Shown here one piece after another: positions 1 to 6,239 of a DNA stretch of 6,540 bases (the stretch's first letter is position 1; each line of letters opens with the position of its first letter). Origin of the DNA: Candidatus Zixiibacteriota bacterium (GTDB taxonomy: Bacteria; Zixibacteria; MSB-5A5; GN15; JAAZOE01); contig JAUUYJ010000146.1 of the NCBI GenBank assembly GCA_030588275.1, positions 1-6,540 on the forward strand, given 5' to 3'. The notes under the pieces are model-generated. The model searched no databases and was not told the origin of the DNA. It saw only the letters and a list, made by a program, of their open reading frames with translations. Made by a program: the position numbers and the translations under genes.

Positions 1-1856
1 CGACGTATCAGCAATGTTGAAACTGTCCCACGACCTTTTTCAAGGCGTGATTCAATAACCGAACCGGAGGCTCTGACATCCGGGTCGGCCTTGAGTTCCA
101 TCATTTCCGCTTGTAACAAAACTAACTCAAGAAGTTTTTCGACCCCTTCTCCGGTTTTGGCCGAAACCTCAACCATAATGACCTTCCCACCCCAGTCCTC
201 ACTCAAAAGATTATGAGTGGAAAGCTGTTGCCGCACCGATTCGGGGTTGGCATCAGGGAGATCCATTTTGTTAATAGCAACTATGATAGGTACACCAGCC
301 GCACGCGAATGATCAATCGCCTCGACCGTCTGAGGCATAACCGCCTCGGTTGCCGAAACAACCAGAATAACAATATCGGTCACCTGTGCGCCACGAGCAC
401 GCATCGCAGAAAATGCTTCATGTCCTGGAGTATCGAGAAAAGTGATCATTCCCTTTTCAATCTTGACACCATAGGCACCAATATGCTGGGTTATTTTTCC
501 AGCCTCTCCACCAACAACATTAGATTCCCGGATATAATCCAGAAGGGTCGTTTTCCCATGATCGACATGTCCCATAATCGTTACAATTGGAGAACGCGGA
601 ACAGGGTTAAGCTCTTCCTCTTCTTCAAGCGCTGTCGCGGCCACTTCTTCAACCTGAACAACTTCAACCTCATACTCCAAAGCCAAAGTTTCAATCGTAT
701 CCATATCCAGACGTTGGTTGATTGAAGCCAACATCCCTAATTCCATACATTTGGCGACTAATTCGACCGGACGCTTGTCAAACATCTTAGCCAATTCCGA
801 AAGGGACATAAATTCAGTGACTTCGATGGCTGTCATGCCATCTTCCTGACCGATTTCACCCGGTGCCCGTTTCTTATGCTTCTTAACCTTTTTTGTCCCG
901 TCCAGGCTGGCCATCGTCTGCTTAAAGGAAAGCTTGACCGCCTCGGTATCCACCTTCGGACCTCTGGCTTTCTTGCGATCTCCACGCCTTTTGCGTTTTC
1001 GGGGTGGCCGTCCGCCCCCGGTTGCTGGTCTTCCGCCACCGGTTGGTGGTCCACCACGAGCAGTTGTCGGAGCAGAGCGGGCGGTGGTCGGTCCTTTACC
1101 ACTAAATTTACGCGCAACATCAGCCGGTGCATCGGAGCTTGAGATAATTGTTGCACGTGAAGCGGCGATAGATTTGGCCGATAATTTATTCTTTTTACCC
1201 TCTCCTCCACCGTCAGCTGAAACTGGTGGAGCGGCCGCAATTATCTTCGGCTTAACACTTTCAAATATTTTCGCCCGACGCGGAACCTCTTTCGGCTTAG
1301 CTGGCTCTATGATTCGCCCTTTATACGGCTCATCTTTGGGAGCGGCAGCTTTACCCGAAACAACCTTAGGTGCCGTTTCCTCTTTTTTCTCAACTTTTTC
1401 TATTTTGTCTGTTTTTTCTACTTTTTCAGGTGCTTCTGTTTTTGCAACTGACTCTTTTTCTTTCTTTTCGGCTAATTTCGACTGATCTTCTTTCGTCTTC
1501 TTAGCCTCCAGCTCACGTGCCGCTTTCTCTTTAGCCTTCTTTTGCAAGAAAGCTTTTTTCTTCCGAGCCAGTGCCTCAGCCTTGCGCCTCAGGGCCGATT
1601 TTTCAGCATCCTGCCGCCTTTTTTTGGCCTCGATCTCTTTAAGTTTTTCCTGACGGGCCGCATCATCCTTTTTGACCTCGGCAATTTCCCGTTTAAACTT
1701 TTCAGATATCGCACCCAGCATATCCTCGCTGGCAACCGACATATGAGATTTTATCGTAAAACCCATCCCGCGCAACACCGTTAAAAGGGCATCGCTCGAA
1801 AGGTTATATTCCTTGGCAATATCATAGATACGCTGTTTTGACGGCGCTTTAGCCAA
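1..1856 (-). CDS. infB: Translation initiation factor IF2, 3' end cut by window edge
   Basis: IF2 is the cytoplasmic GTPase that places initiator fMet-tRNA on the 30S subunit and promotes subunit joining. About 618 codons are present. An IF2_N-like domain lies at residues 5-55. A long Lys/Glu/Ala-rich charged linker follows to about 160, then a Gly/Pro/Arg-rich stretch at about 255-300. A second IF2_N-like segment is at about 343-397. The GTPase domain shows G1 GHVDHGKT (429-436), GKITQHIG (453-460), G3 DTPGH (475-479, with the expected catalytic His479), G4 NKMD (529-532) and G5 SAK (565-567). The start of domain II is visible (EKGRGTVSTLLIR); the rest, probably some 300 residues, lies outside the window. 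The start is a TTG at 1856 because GGAGG at 1863-1867 sits 6 nt upstream and the IF2_N homology begins directly after it. It follows nusA by 66 bases on the same strand, probably in one operon. Identity is certain; only the start codon is open to doubt. Confidence 0.97.
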   Translation of the reverse strand, partial: MAKAPSKQRIYDIAKEYNLSSDALLTVLRGMGFTIKSHMSVASEDMLGAISEKFKREIAEVKKDDAARQEKLKEIEAKKRRQDAEKSALRRKAEALARKKKAFLQKKAKEKAARELEAKKTKEDQSKLAEKKEKESVAKTEAPEKVEKTDKIEKVEKKEETAPKVVSGKAAAPKDEPYKGRIIEPAKPKEVPRRAKIFESVKPKIIAAAPPVSADGGGEGKKNKLSAKSIAASRATIISSSDAPADVARKFSGKGPTTARSAPTTARGGPPTGGGRPATGGGRPPRKRKRRGDRKKARGPKVDTEAVKLSFKQTMASLDGTKKVKKHKKRAPGEIGQEDGMTAIEVTEFMSLSELAKMFDKRPVELVAKCMELGMLASINQRLDMDTIETLALEYEVEVVQVEEVAATALEEEEELNPVPRSPIVTIMGHVDHGKTTLLDYIRESNVVGGEAGKITQHIGAYGVKIEKGMITFLDTPGHEAFSAMRARGAQVTDIVILVVSATEAVMPQTVEAIDHSRAAGVPIIVAINKMDLPDANPESVRQQLSTHNLLSEDWGGKVIMVEVSAKTGEGVEKLLELVLLQAEMMELKADPDVRASGSVIESRLEKGRGTVSTLLIR

Positions 1857-1899
1857 ACTGTTCCTCCAAACCTGACTTCTTTGTCAACAAATCCATCAC
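1849..1899 (-). other. Possible 16-codon leader ORF overlapping the infB start
   Basis: In the nusA-infB gap a GTG-ATG pair opens a short reading frame (MDLLTKKSGLEEQFG from the ATG at 1896). It ends in TAA at 1849-1851, just inside infB, so it spans the infB ribosome binding site and start codon. It has no convincing ribosome binding site of its own. It could couple infB translation to upstream ribosomes, or be a chance open frame. It is not a remnant of ylxR, to which it has no visible likeness. Confidence 0.15.
1863..1867 (-). promoter_or_regulatory. Shine-Dalgarno site that fixes the infB TTG start
   Basis: On the minus strand GGAGG stands 6 nt before TTG GCT AAA. No ATG with a comparable site lies nearby in this frame. 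The next in-frame ATG is codon 35, inside the conserved N-terminal domain, so the TTG is the best start. Confidence 0.75.
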
Positions 1900-1922
1900 T
1901 TTTTTCAATATATTACCGATGG

Positions 1923-3335
1923 CTATTCATCCTTGCCAACAGCTTCATCGGTCTCTTCACTTTCGTCAGAATTGTCACCCGATTCTAATTCGGATGCCTC
2001 TTCTTCAGCAAGTTTTGCCGCTTTTTCTTCCGCTTCAGCCGCTTCGGCCGCAATTCGTGCTTCCTCTTCGGCGCGGAGGTTCTCAAGGAACTCCGTCATA
2101 TAATCCTGAGCTTTGGCAATTAATCGTTCAGCCGTCTTTCCACCGATACCTTCAACTTCCAACAGGTCATCAAGCGGACAATCAGCCAAATCCTGAATCG
2201 TATTGAGATCGGCTTCAACCAATCGTTCTTCTAAGACATCTCCAATACCATCAAGCTTACCGATCGGAACCATCATCTCCGCCTCACGACGCTTCATCTC
2301 GTTGTAATCAGATTCCGACATGATGTTAATTTTCCAACCGGTCAAGCGTGACGCCAGACGAGCATTTTGACCCTGCTTACCGATCGCCAGAGACAACTTG
2401 TCATCTTCGACGGCGACCGTCATCATTCTCTCATCCTCGGAGACATCAATGTTGACCACTTTAGCAGGAGCCAAAGAACGGGTCACAAACACTTCCGGGC
2501 TTGATGTATAAGCAACAATATCAATCCGCTCATTATTCAACTCACGAACAATTGACTGAACCCGAACTCCTTTAATACCAACACAAGCACCGACCGGATC
2601 AATTCGTTCGTCGGCAGAATAAACGGCCAATTTTGTCCGATCACCTGGTTCGCGAGCAATTGCTCGAACTTCAATAATTTTTTCAAATATTTCAGGTACT
2701 TCCAACCCAAACAACCGCATGATGAAGTCAGTACTAACCCGTGAAAGAATAATTTGCGGTCCTCGCATAGATTTTTGAACATCAAGAATAATCGCACGAA
2801 CCCTGTCACCCTGACGATACTTCTCACGCGAAATCTGTTCCCGAACCGGCAAGATTGCCTCGGCCCTACCCAGATTAACGATCACATTACCCTTATCAAC
2901 CTGCTGGACCGACCCGGAGGTCAGTTGGCCCACACGAATAATGTACTCGTCATATATCCGATCACGCTCCGCCTCGCGGATCCGTTGAATAAGTATCTGC
3001 TTGGCCGACGCAATCGCATTTCTCCCGAACTCTTCGACCGGATCGATAAATATCTCCATCTGGTCATCAATCTCAGCTTCAGGGTCAAGCCCCAGAGCTT
3101 CTTCAAGAGAAATCTCAGTGTAACGATCCACGACCTTTTCCACCACAGTTCGCAGAGAGATCATGGTCAATTCTCCTTCGCCATGATCAAACTTGAACGA
3201 CAGGTTGTCGATATATCCGTATTTCTTGCGCGCCGCCGCCAATAATCCCGCTTCAACCGTCTCAACGACCAGGTCCATATCAATATTCTTATCTCTGGCA
3301 ATAAGCGACATCGCTTCAAGGGTATCAAATCCCAT
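1923..3335 (-). CDS. nusA: Transcription termination/antitermination factor NusA
   Basis: NusA binds RNA polymerase near the RNA exit channel and modulates pausing, intrinsic termination and antitermination. The 470-residue protein has the full core: an N-terminal polymerase-binding domain (about 1-125), an S1 domain (about 134-200, GQLTSGSVQQVDKGNVIV), KH1 with GIKG (253-256) and KH2 with GKQG (319-322). After the KH domains comes a helix-hairpin-helix type region (about 357-412, with LDGIGDVLEERL and VEGIGGKTAERL). It ends in an acidic Ala/Glu/Ser tail (about 420-470) rather than the paired AR repeats of E. coli NusA. GGAG stands 7 nt before the ATG. It begins 13 bases after the rimP stop and precedes infB, the classic order. 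The family is known to regulate its own operon in E. coli; that this happens here is inference. Confidence 0.98.
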   Translation of the reverse strand: MGFDTLEAMSLIARDKNIDMDLVVETVEAGLLAAARKKYGYIDNLSFKFDHGEGELTMISLRTVVEKVVDRYTEISLEEALGLDPEAEIDDQMEIFIDPVEEFGRNAIASAKQILIQRIREAERDRIYDEYIIRVGQLTSGSVQQVDKGNVIVNLGRAEAILPVREQISREKYRQGDRVRAIILDVQKSMRGPQIILSRVSTDFIMRLFGLEVPEIFEKIIEVRAIAREPGDRTKLAVYSADERIDPVGACVGIKGVRVQSIVRELNNERIDIVAYTSSPEVFVTRSLAPAKVVNIDVSEDERMMTVAVEDDKLSLAIGKQGQNARLASRLTGWKINIMSESDYNEMKRREAEMMVPIGKLDGIGDVLEERLVEADLNTIQDLADCPLDDLLEVEGIGGKTAERLIAKAQDYMTEFLENLRAEEEARIAAEAAEAEEKAAKLAEEEASELESGDNSDESEETDEAVGKDE

Positions 3336-3348
3336 GGTACAACTCCGA

Positions 3349-3798
3349 CTAAATAATTATTTTCCCATACCGAATATCGGCTAAGGGTATTTCTCGTTTG
3401 CCACTCTTGTTTTCCAAAACAACAAACTCTTCAGCCACTTCAGCCAGCAGTCCTTCAGCCGAAGTCTCCTTCTCATTCTTAACATAATCGACACGCATTC
3501 GTTCACCAACACGCCTTCGAAAATCACGGTAACCAACCAGCGGCCGATCAAGCCCCGGCGATGAAACCTCCAGAAGATACCCGGCGTCAAAGAGTTCGGT
3601 CGCCTCAAAAGCGGCTCCAATCAACCTCGACAATCGAGCACAATCGTCCAGCGGGACACCATTATCAGAATCTATAAAAAGTTGTAGCCGATACTCTCCC
3701 TTAAACCGAGACATCTTAATCTCGATAAGGTCAAACTTCGCCTCCGTAAGGATTGGCTCAGCCACCAACTTAATTTCATTTTTCAGATCCTGCGCCAT
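3349..3798 (-). CDS. rimP: Ribosome maturation factor RimP
   Basis: RimP binds the free 30S subunit and helps late maturation of its head region. The protein of 149 residues matches the family's usual size. It shows the N-terminal alpha/beta domain with LQLFIDSDNGVPLDDCARLS (39-58), the signature VSSPGLDRPL (78-87), and a C-terminal Sm-like beta-barrel region (about 90-149) ending in DIRYGKIII. I prefer the ATG at 3798 because MAQDLKNEIKLVAEP aligns with the usual RimP beginning. An in-frame TTG at 3819 would add seven residues (TTG ACC GGG AAT GAG AAA TTT) and cannot be excluded. No strong ribosome binding site precedes either start. nusA begins 13 bases downstream, so the two are almost surely cotranscribed. 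Confidence 0.96.
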   Translation of the reverse strand: MAQDLKNEIKLVAEPILTEAKFDLIEIKMSRFKGEYRLQLFIDSDNGVPLDDCARLSRLIGAAFEATELFDAGYLLEVSSPGLDRPLVGYRDFRRRVGERMRVDYVKNEKETSAEGLLAEVAEEFVVLENKSGKREIPLADIRYGKIII

Positions 3799-3815
3799 AA
3801 ATTTCTCATTCCCGG

Positions 3816-3890
3816 TCAACTCAGATCAGTTTCAAACCGGCCTTTAATCATCTCCTGCCCAATCCACGTTTGAGTCGGTATTTTGGGCAT
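3816..3890 (-). other. Possible 24-codon leader ORF ahead of rimP
   Basis: Downstream of the leader hairpin an ATG at 3890 opens a frame beginning MPKIPTQTWIGQEM. It ends in a TGA at 3816-3818 that overlaps the alternative rimP TTG start (TTGA). No ribosome binding site stands before it, only the T-run of the hairpin and TGGT. A leader peptide or a chance frame are both possible; chance is more likely. Confidence 0.13.
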
Positions 3891-3893
3891 ACC

Positions 3894-3914
3894 AAAAAGT
3901 GGGAATTACCCACT
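3894..3914 (-). terminator. Intrinsic terminator or attenuator between proS and rimP
   Basis: On the minus strand AGTGGG (3914-3909), a 5-nt loop TAATT, CCCACT (3903-3898) and a run of five T counting the last stem base (3898-3894) form a textbook short terminator. It lies 67 bases after the proS stop and about 95 bases before the rimP ATG. It would end proS transcripts or attenuate the rimP-nusA-infB transcript. The stem is only 6 bp with half its pairs G-C, so incomplete termination is likely. Confidence 0.7.
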
Positions 3915-3946
3915 CACTCGCAGGTCTCCCACTAAAGCCTGACAAT

Positions 3947-3974
3947 ATACTAAAAGAGAAAGCGAAAGCAACAA
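3947..3974 (-). promoter_or_regulatory. Possible promoter for rimP-nusA-infB
   Basis: Just after the proS stop, the minus strand reads TTGTTG, 16 bases, TAGTAT. An overlapping alternative is TTGCTT, 16 bases, TATATT (3944-3971). Either would start RNA near 3938, ahead of the terminator-like hairpin, which would make that hairpin a leader attenuator. The hexamers are imperfect and the stretch is T-rich, so chance resemblance is possible. Confidence 0.4.
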
Positions 3975-3981
3975 AAAAATA

Positions 3982-5721
3982 TCAAATTGCCCGCTCCAGG
4001 AATTCGGTCGATTTCTCTATAATTTCGCTCAAATCGACCCTAACCAGATCAGATTCGTTTCGCAATTTCAACTCTATTTTCCCCTCTGCTAATGACTTGT
4101 CACCAATCGTAATTCTAAGCGGAATCCCTACCAAATCGGCATCATTGAGCTTGATCCCGGCCCGCTCCATGCGGTCATCATACAACACTTCAAACCCAGC
4201 CTCGGTCAGCTCATTGTAAATCTTCTCACCCGCTTCCTGCTGCGGTTCTTTACCGGCGTTCATCGTTATAATGGTAATCTGATATGGAGCAAGAGACTTC
4301 GGCCAGAGAATCCCTTTGTCGTCATGAAATTTCTCAATCGCCGCCTGAGCCGTGCGGGTAACGCCAATCCCGTAAGAGCCCATAATATAAAGTTGCTCTT
4401 TGCCATTTCTATCCAGGAACTTACCTCCCATCGACTTGGAGTATTTGGTCCCCAGCATAAAAGTATTACCAACCTCAATCCCGCGCGACGCGGTCAACAG
4501 GCCATCGCATTCCGGACAGCCTTCGCCAACCGGGGCGTTTTTGAGATCAACCACTCCGGTCGTTTTGAAATCGCGATTCAGATTAACATTTATAATATGT
4601 TTGTCCGCCTTGTTGGCACCGACGACAAAGTTTGTCATATTTTCAACTTCAGGATCGACAACAATAGCGCAACCCAACCCTATCGGACCGGCAAAACCGA
4701 CCGGCGCACCAGTTAACTTTTCAACCGTTTCCGGTCCAGCCATCTCCAACTCAAGACAACCGAGATAGTTTTTAAATTTAATTTCATTGATCTGACGATC
4801 CCCACGAATCATTGCGGCCACCGGCTTAACAACATTCTTTTTCTTACCCTTAAATTCGGCGTTAAAAAGTAATGTTTTGGCAAAACGATTAGGTGGCATT
4901 TTCAAAAACTCAGATATCTCCTCAATCGTCCCGGCATTCGGAGTGTCAACCTCTTCGGTCTCCTTGATCTCTTTATCCTGCACCGGTGGATTTAATTCTC
5001 TGAAAACAGCCTTTTCTACATTGGCGGCGTAGTCGCACTTATCGCACGACACGATTGTACACTCTCCCCCGTCGGTATCGACCATAACCATAAACTCATG
5101 CGAACCGGACCCACCCATCGCGCCACTATCGGAATCAACCTGCTTGGCCGACAGTCCGCACCGATCAAAAATTCTATGATAAGCGGCAACCATCTTGTCG
5201 TAGGCACCCTGATGCGCCTCTTCATTAATATCAAAACTATAAGCATCCTTCATAATAAACTCACGCCCTCGCATCAATCCAAACCGAGGCCGAATCTCAT
5301 CCCGGAATTTAGTCTGTATCTGATACATGTTCAATGGCATCTGCTTATAACTTTTGAGTTCTCCCGAAACCAAATCGGTGATGATCTCTTCGTGCGTTGG
5401 TCCCAAAACCATTTCACGGTCATGACGATCTTTCAGACGGGCCAGCTCTTTACCGTAATCGTTCCAACGGCCCGATTTACGCCACAGATCGGCCGGTTGA
5501 ACAAACGGCATCAATATCTCTACCGCGCCGGCTGAGTCCATCTCTTCCCGCACAATATTGGAAACCTTATTGATGACCCTCTGCATCAATGGAAGGTAGT
5601 TGTAAACTCCTGCCGCCAACCGACGCATATAACCGGCTCTCAAAAGGAATTTATGCGAAACTAACTCCGCCTCAGACGGGTTATCTCTCATTGTCGGAAT
5701 ATATGTTTTGCTCCACCGCAT
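3982..5721 (-). CDS. proS: Prolyl-tRNA synthetase, bacterial type with editing insertion
   Basis: ProS charges tRNA-Pro with proline and ATP in the cytoplasm. The protein of 579 residues has the class II layout. The motif 1 region lies near 60-75 (ILMPFVQP). LGPTHEE is at 106-112. Motif 2 is at about 138-164 (FRDEIRPRFGLMRGREF, with Arg140). Motif 3 is GSYGIGVTRTAQAAIE (448-463, Arg456). Between motifs 2 and 3 sits the INS (YbaK-like) editing domain, which in the family hydrolyses mischarged Ala-tRNA-Pro. It has the expected lysine (Lys282 in RFAKTLLF) and a GXXXP loop (GFAGP, 342-346). The insertion is flanked by two CXXC pairs (226/229 and 402/405), suggesting a metal knuckle. The C-terminal anticodon-binding domain runs from about 478. 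AAGGTGG stands upstream of the ATG, and MRWSKTYIPTMRDNP is a typical ProS beginning. The gene is intact. Confidence 0.98.
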   Translation of the reverse strand: MRWSKTYIPTMRDNPSEAELVSHKFLLRAGYMRRLAAGVYNYLPLMQRVINKVSNIVREEMDSAGAVEILMPFVQPADLWRKSGRWNDYGKELARLKDRHDREMVLGPTHEEIITDLVSGELKSYKQMPLNMYQIQTKFRDEIRPRFGLMRGREFIMKDAYSFDINEEAHQGAYDKMVAAYHRIFDRCGLSAKQVDSDSGAMGGSGSHEFMVMVDTDGGECTIVSCDKCDYAANVEKAVFRELNPPVQDKEIKETEEVDTPNAGTIEEISEFLKMPPNRFAKTLLFNAEFKGKKKNVVKPVAAMIRGDRQINEIKFKNYLGCLELEMAGPETVEKLTGAPVGFAGPIGLGCAIVVDPEVENMTNFVVGANKADKHIINVNLNRDFKTTGVVDLKNAPVGEGCPECDGLLTASRGIEVGNTFMLGTKYSKSMGGKFLDRNGKEQLYIMGSYGIGVTRTAQAAIEKFHDDKGILWPKSLAPYQITIITMNAGKEPQQEAGEKIYNELTEAGFEVLYDDRMERAGIKLNDADLVGIPLRITIGDKSLAEGKIELKLRNESDLVRVDLSEIIEKSTEFLERAI

Positions 5722-5769
5722 GTCACAACCACCTTGCTCTATTTAATCCTTCAGAAACTGCGAAACAAT

Positions 5770-5786
5770 AAAAAAGGCCGAGGCCT
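5770..5786 (-). terminator. Small GC hairpin plus T-run in the proS leader
   Basis: On the minus strand AGGCCTCGGCCT folds into a 4-bp stem with a CTCG loop (or 5 bp with a 2-base loop). It is followed directly by T to give a run of six (5775-5770). It looks like a terminator but begins only about 5 nt after the start predicted from the adjacent promoter, too early for ordinary intrinsic termination. It may stop antecedent minus-strand transcripts, attenuate proS, or protect the mRNA 5' end. Confidence 0.45.
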
Positions 5787-5796
5787 CATTCCGGCA

Positions 5797-5824
5797 AAGA
5801 TACAGCACGAGATCGGTTTGTCAA
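5797..5824 (-). promoter_or_regulatory. Sigma70-type promoter for proS
   Basis: Minus strand TTGACA (5824-5819), a 16-base spacer, and TATCTT (5802-5797). The start of RNA would be near 5790, giving a leader of about 69 bases before the proS ATG. This leader is too short for a T-box. Confidence 0.7.
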
Positions 5825-5869
5825 TTTAATAATAGTGAGATATATGTTGGATAGTATAACGATTCCCTA

Positions 5870-5960
5870 CCCCACACGGGGGTCGAGGGGGCTAGATGGC
5901 TGTAACTCCCGCAACGGACTTCGTCCTACGGGATTAGATCGCAACGCTCGAACATCTACC
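5870..5960. repeat. Intergenic repeat unit 1 (long form)
   Basis: This unit reads CCCCACACGGGGG, a 10-base filler, TAGATGGCTGTAACTCCC (5893-5910), a 33-base insert, then ACGCTCGAACATCTACC (5944-5960). CCCC/GGGG form one small hairpin. TAGATG pairs with CATCTA at the far end. The insert forms its own hairpin (GGAC TTC GTCC). It shares nearly all its modules with unit 2, which lacks the filler and the insert. No coding frame is credible here. Confidence 0.75.
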
Positions 5961-5962
5961 AA

Positions 5963-6011
5963 CCCCACAAGGGGGTAGATGGCTGTAACTCCCTACGCTC
6001 GAACATCCACC
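5963..6011. repeat. Intergenic repeat unit 2 (short form)
   Basis: This unit repeats the modules of unit 1 in compact form: CCCCACAAGGGGG (5963-5975), TAGATGGCTGTAACTCCC (5976-5993, all 18 bases identical to unit 1), one T, then ACGCTCGAACATCCACC (5995-6011, one mismatch of 17). The difference from unit 1 is a clean loss or gain of whole modules, not scattered decay. Its end overlaps the first copy of the CCACC repeat. Confidence 0.75.
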
Positions 6012-6027
6012 TAAAAGCGACTGGTCG
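6007..6027. repeat. CCACC...GGTCG direct repeat, left copy
   Basis: CCACCTAAAAGCGACTGGTCG. It matches the right copy at 6207-6229 apart from one extra C and two A/G changes. The CGACTGGTCG part is nearly palindromic. The two copies frame a segment of about 180 bases. Confidence 0.65.
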
Positions 6028-6111
6028 GTGTCAATTATAGTAATCGGCGGCGTGGTATAGATAGTTTGACGATGGACGACCCTCTAATACAGTATCTATC
6101 CTATCTGGTAG

Positions 6112-6194
6112 GTCAGCGAGCCCTGCCTGAGGTCTGATAAGACCGAAGGTTCCGAAGCAATGCCCCATCGGGGCGGTGCGAGGAAGCTCCTGAC
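6112..6194. other. Nested hairpin structure, possible ncRNA or mobile repeat fragment
   Basis: An outer helix pairs GTCAG (6112-6116) and GAG (6118-6120, one C bulged) with CTC CTGAC (6187-6194). Inside it are GGTCT-GATA-AGACC (6131-6144) and a longer arm. In that arm TTCC (6150-6153) pairs with GGAA (6182-6185), GCA with TGC, and GCCCC with GGGGC (6162-6174, 3-nt loop). All of these pairs are Watson-Crick, so the fold works on either strand and the strand is unknown. It lies between the two copies of the CCACC repeat. I do not recognise it as a known RNA: it shows none of the RNase P, tmRNA, SRP or group II intron domain V signatures I looked for. Confidence 0.4.
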
Positions 6195-6206
6195 ACAACA
6201 AGCTAT

Positions 6207-6229
6207 CCACCCTAAGAGCGACTAGTCGC
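6207..6229. repeat. CCACC...AGTCG direct repeat, right copy, with 12-bp palindrome
   Basis: CCACCCTAAGAGCGACTAGTCGC read across 6207-6229. It ends in the perfect 12-base palindrome GCGACTAGTCGC (6218-6229). It matches the left copy at 6007-6027. It ends 10 bases before the -35 box of the tRNA promoter. Confidence 0.65.
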
Positions 6230-6239
6230 AACTTGTTGG

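Noticed and set aside
213..725. Plus-strand open frame of 170 codons opposite the IF2 GTPase domain
   Set aside because: The minus strand holds all five GTPase motifs in the correct frame across this span; the plus-strand translation resembles no family.
934..1485. Plus-strand open frame of 183 codons opposite infB
   Set aside because: It is the complement of the biased Lys/Glu/Arg-rich linker of IF2, which lacks stop codons on the opposite strand; the infB frame is unbroken through it.
5722..5860. T-box or other tRNA-sensing leader upstream of proS
   Set aside because: The leader from the visible promoter is only about 69 bases and lacks a T-box-like bulge sequence and specifier stem.
5895..6011. 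rho-independent terminator in the repeat units
   Set aside because: The CCCC/GGGG and TAGATG/CATCTA hairpins are not followed by T-runs on either strand.
5870..6229. CRISPR array
   Set aside because: There are just two copies of each repeat, with unequal spacing and internal hairpin modules, no regular repeat-spacer pattern, and no cas gene in view.
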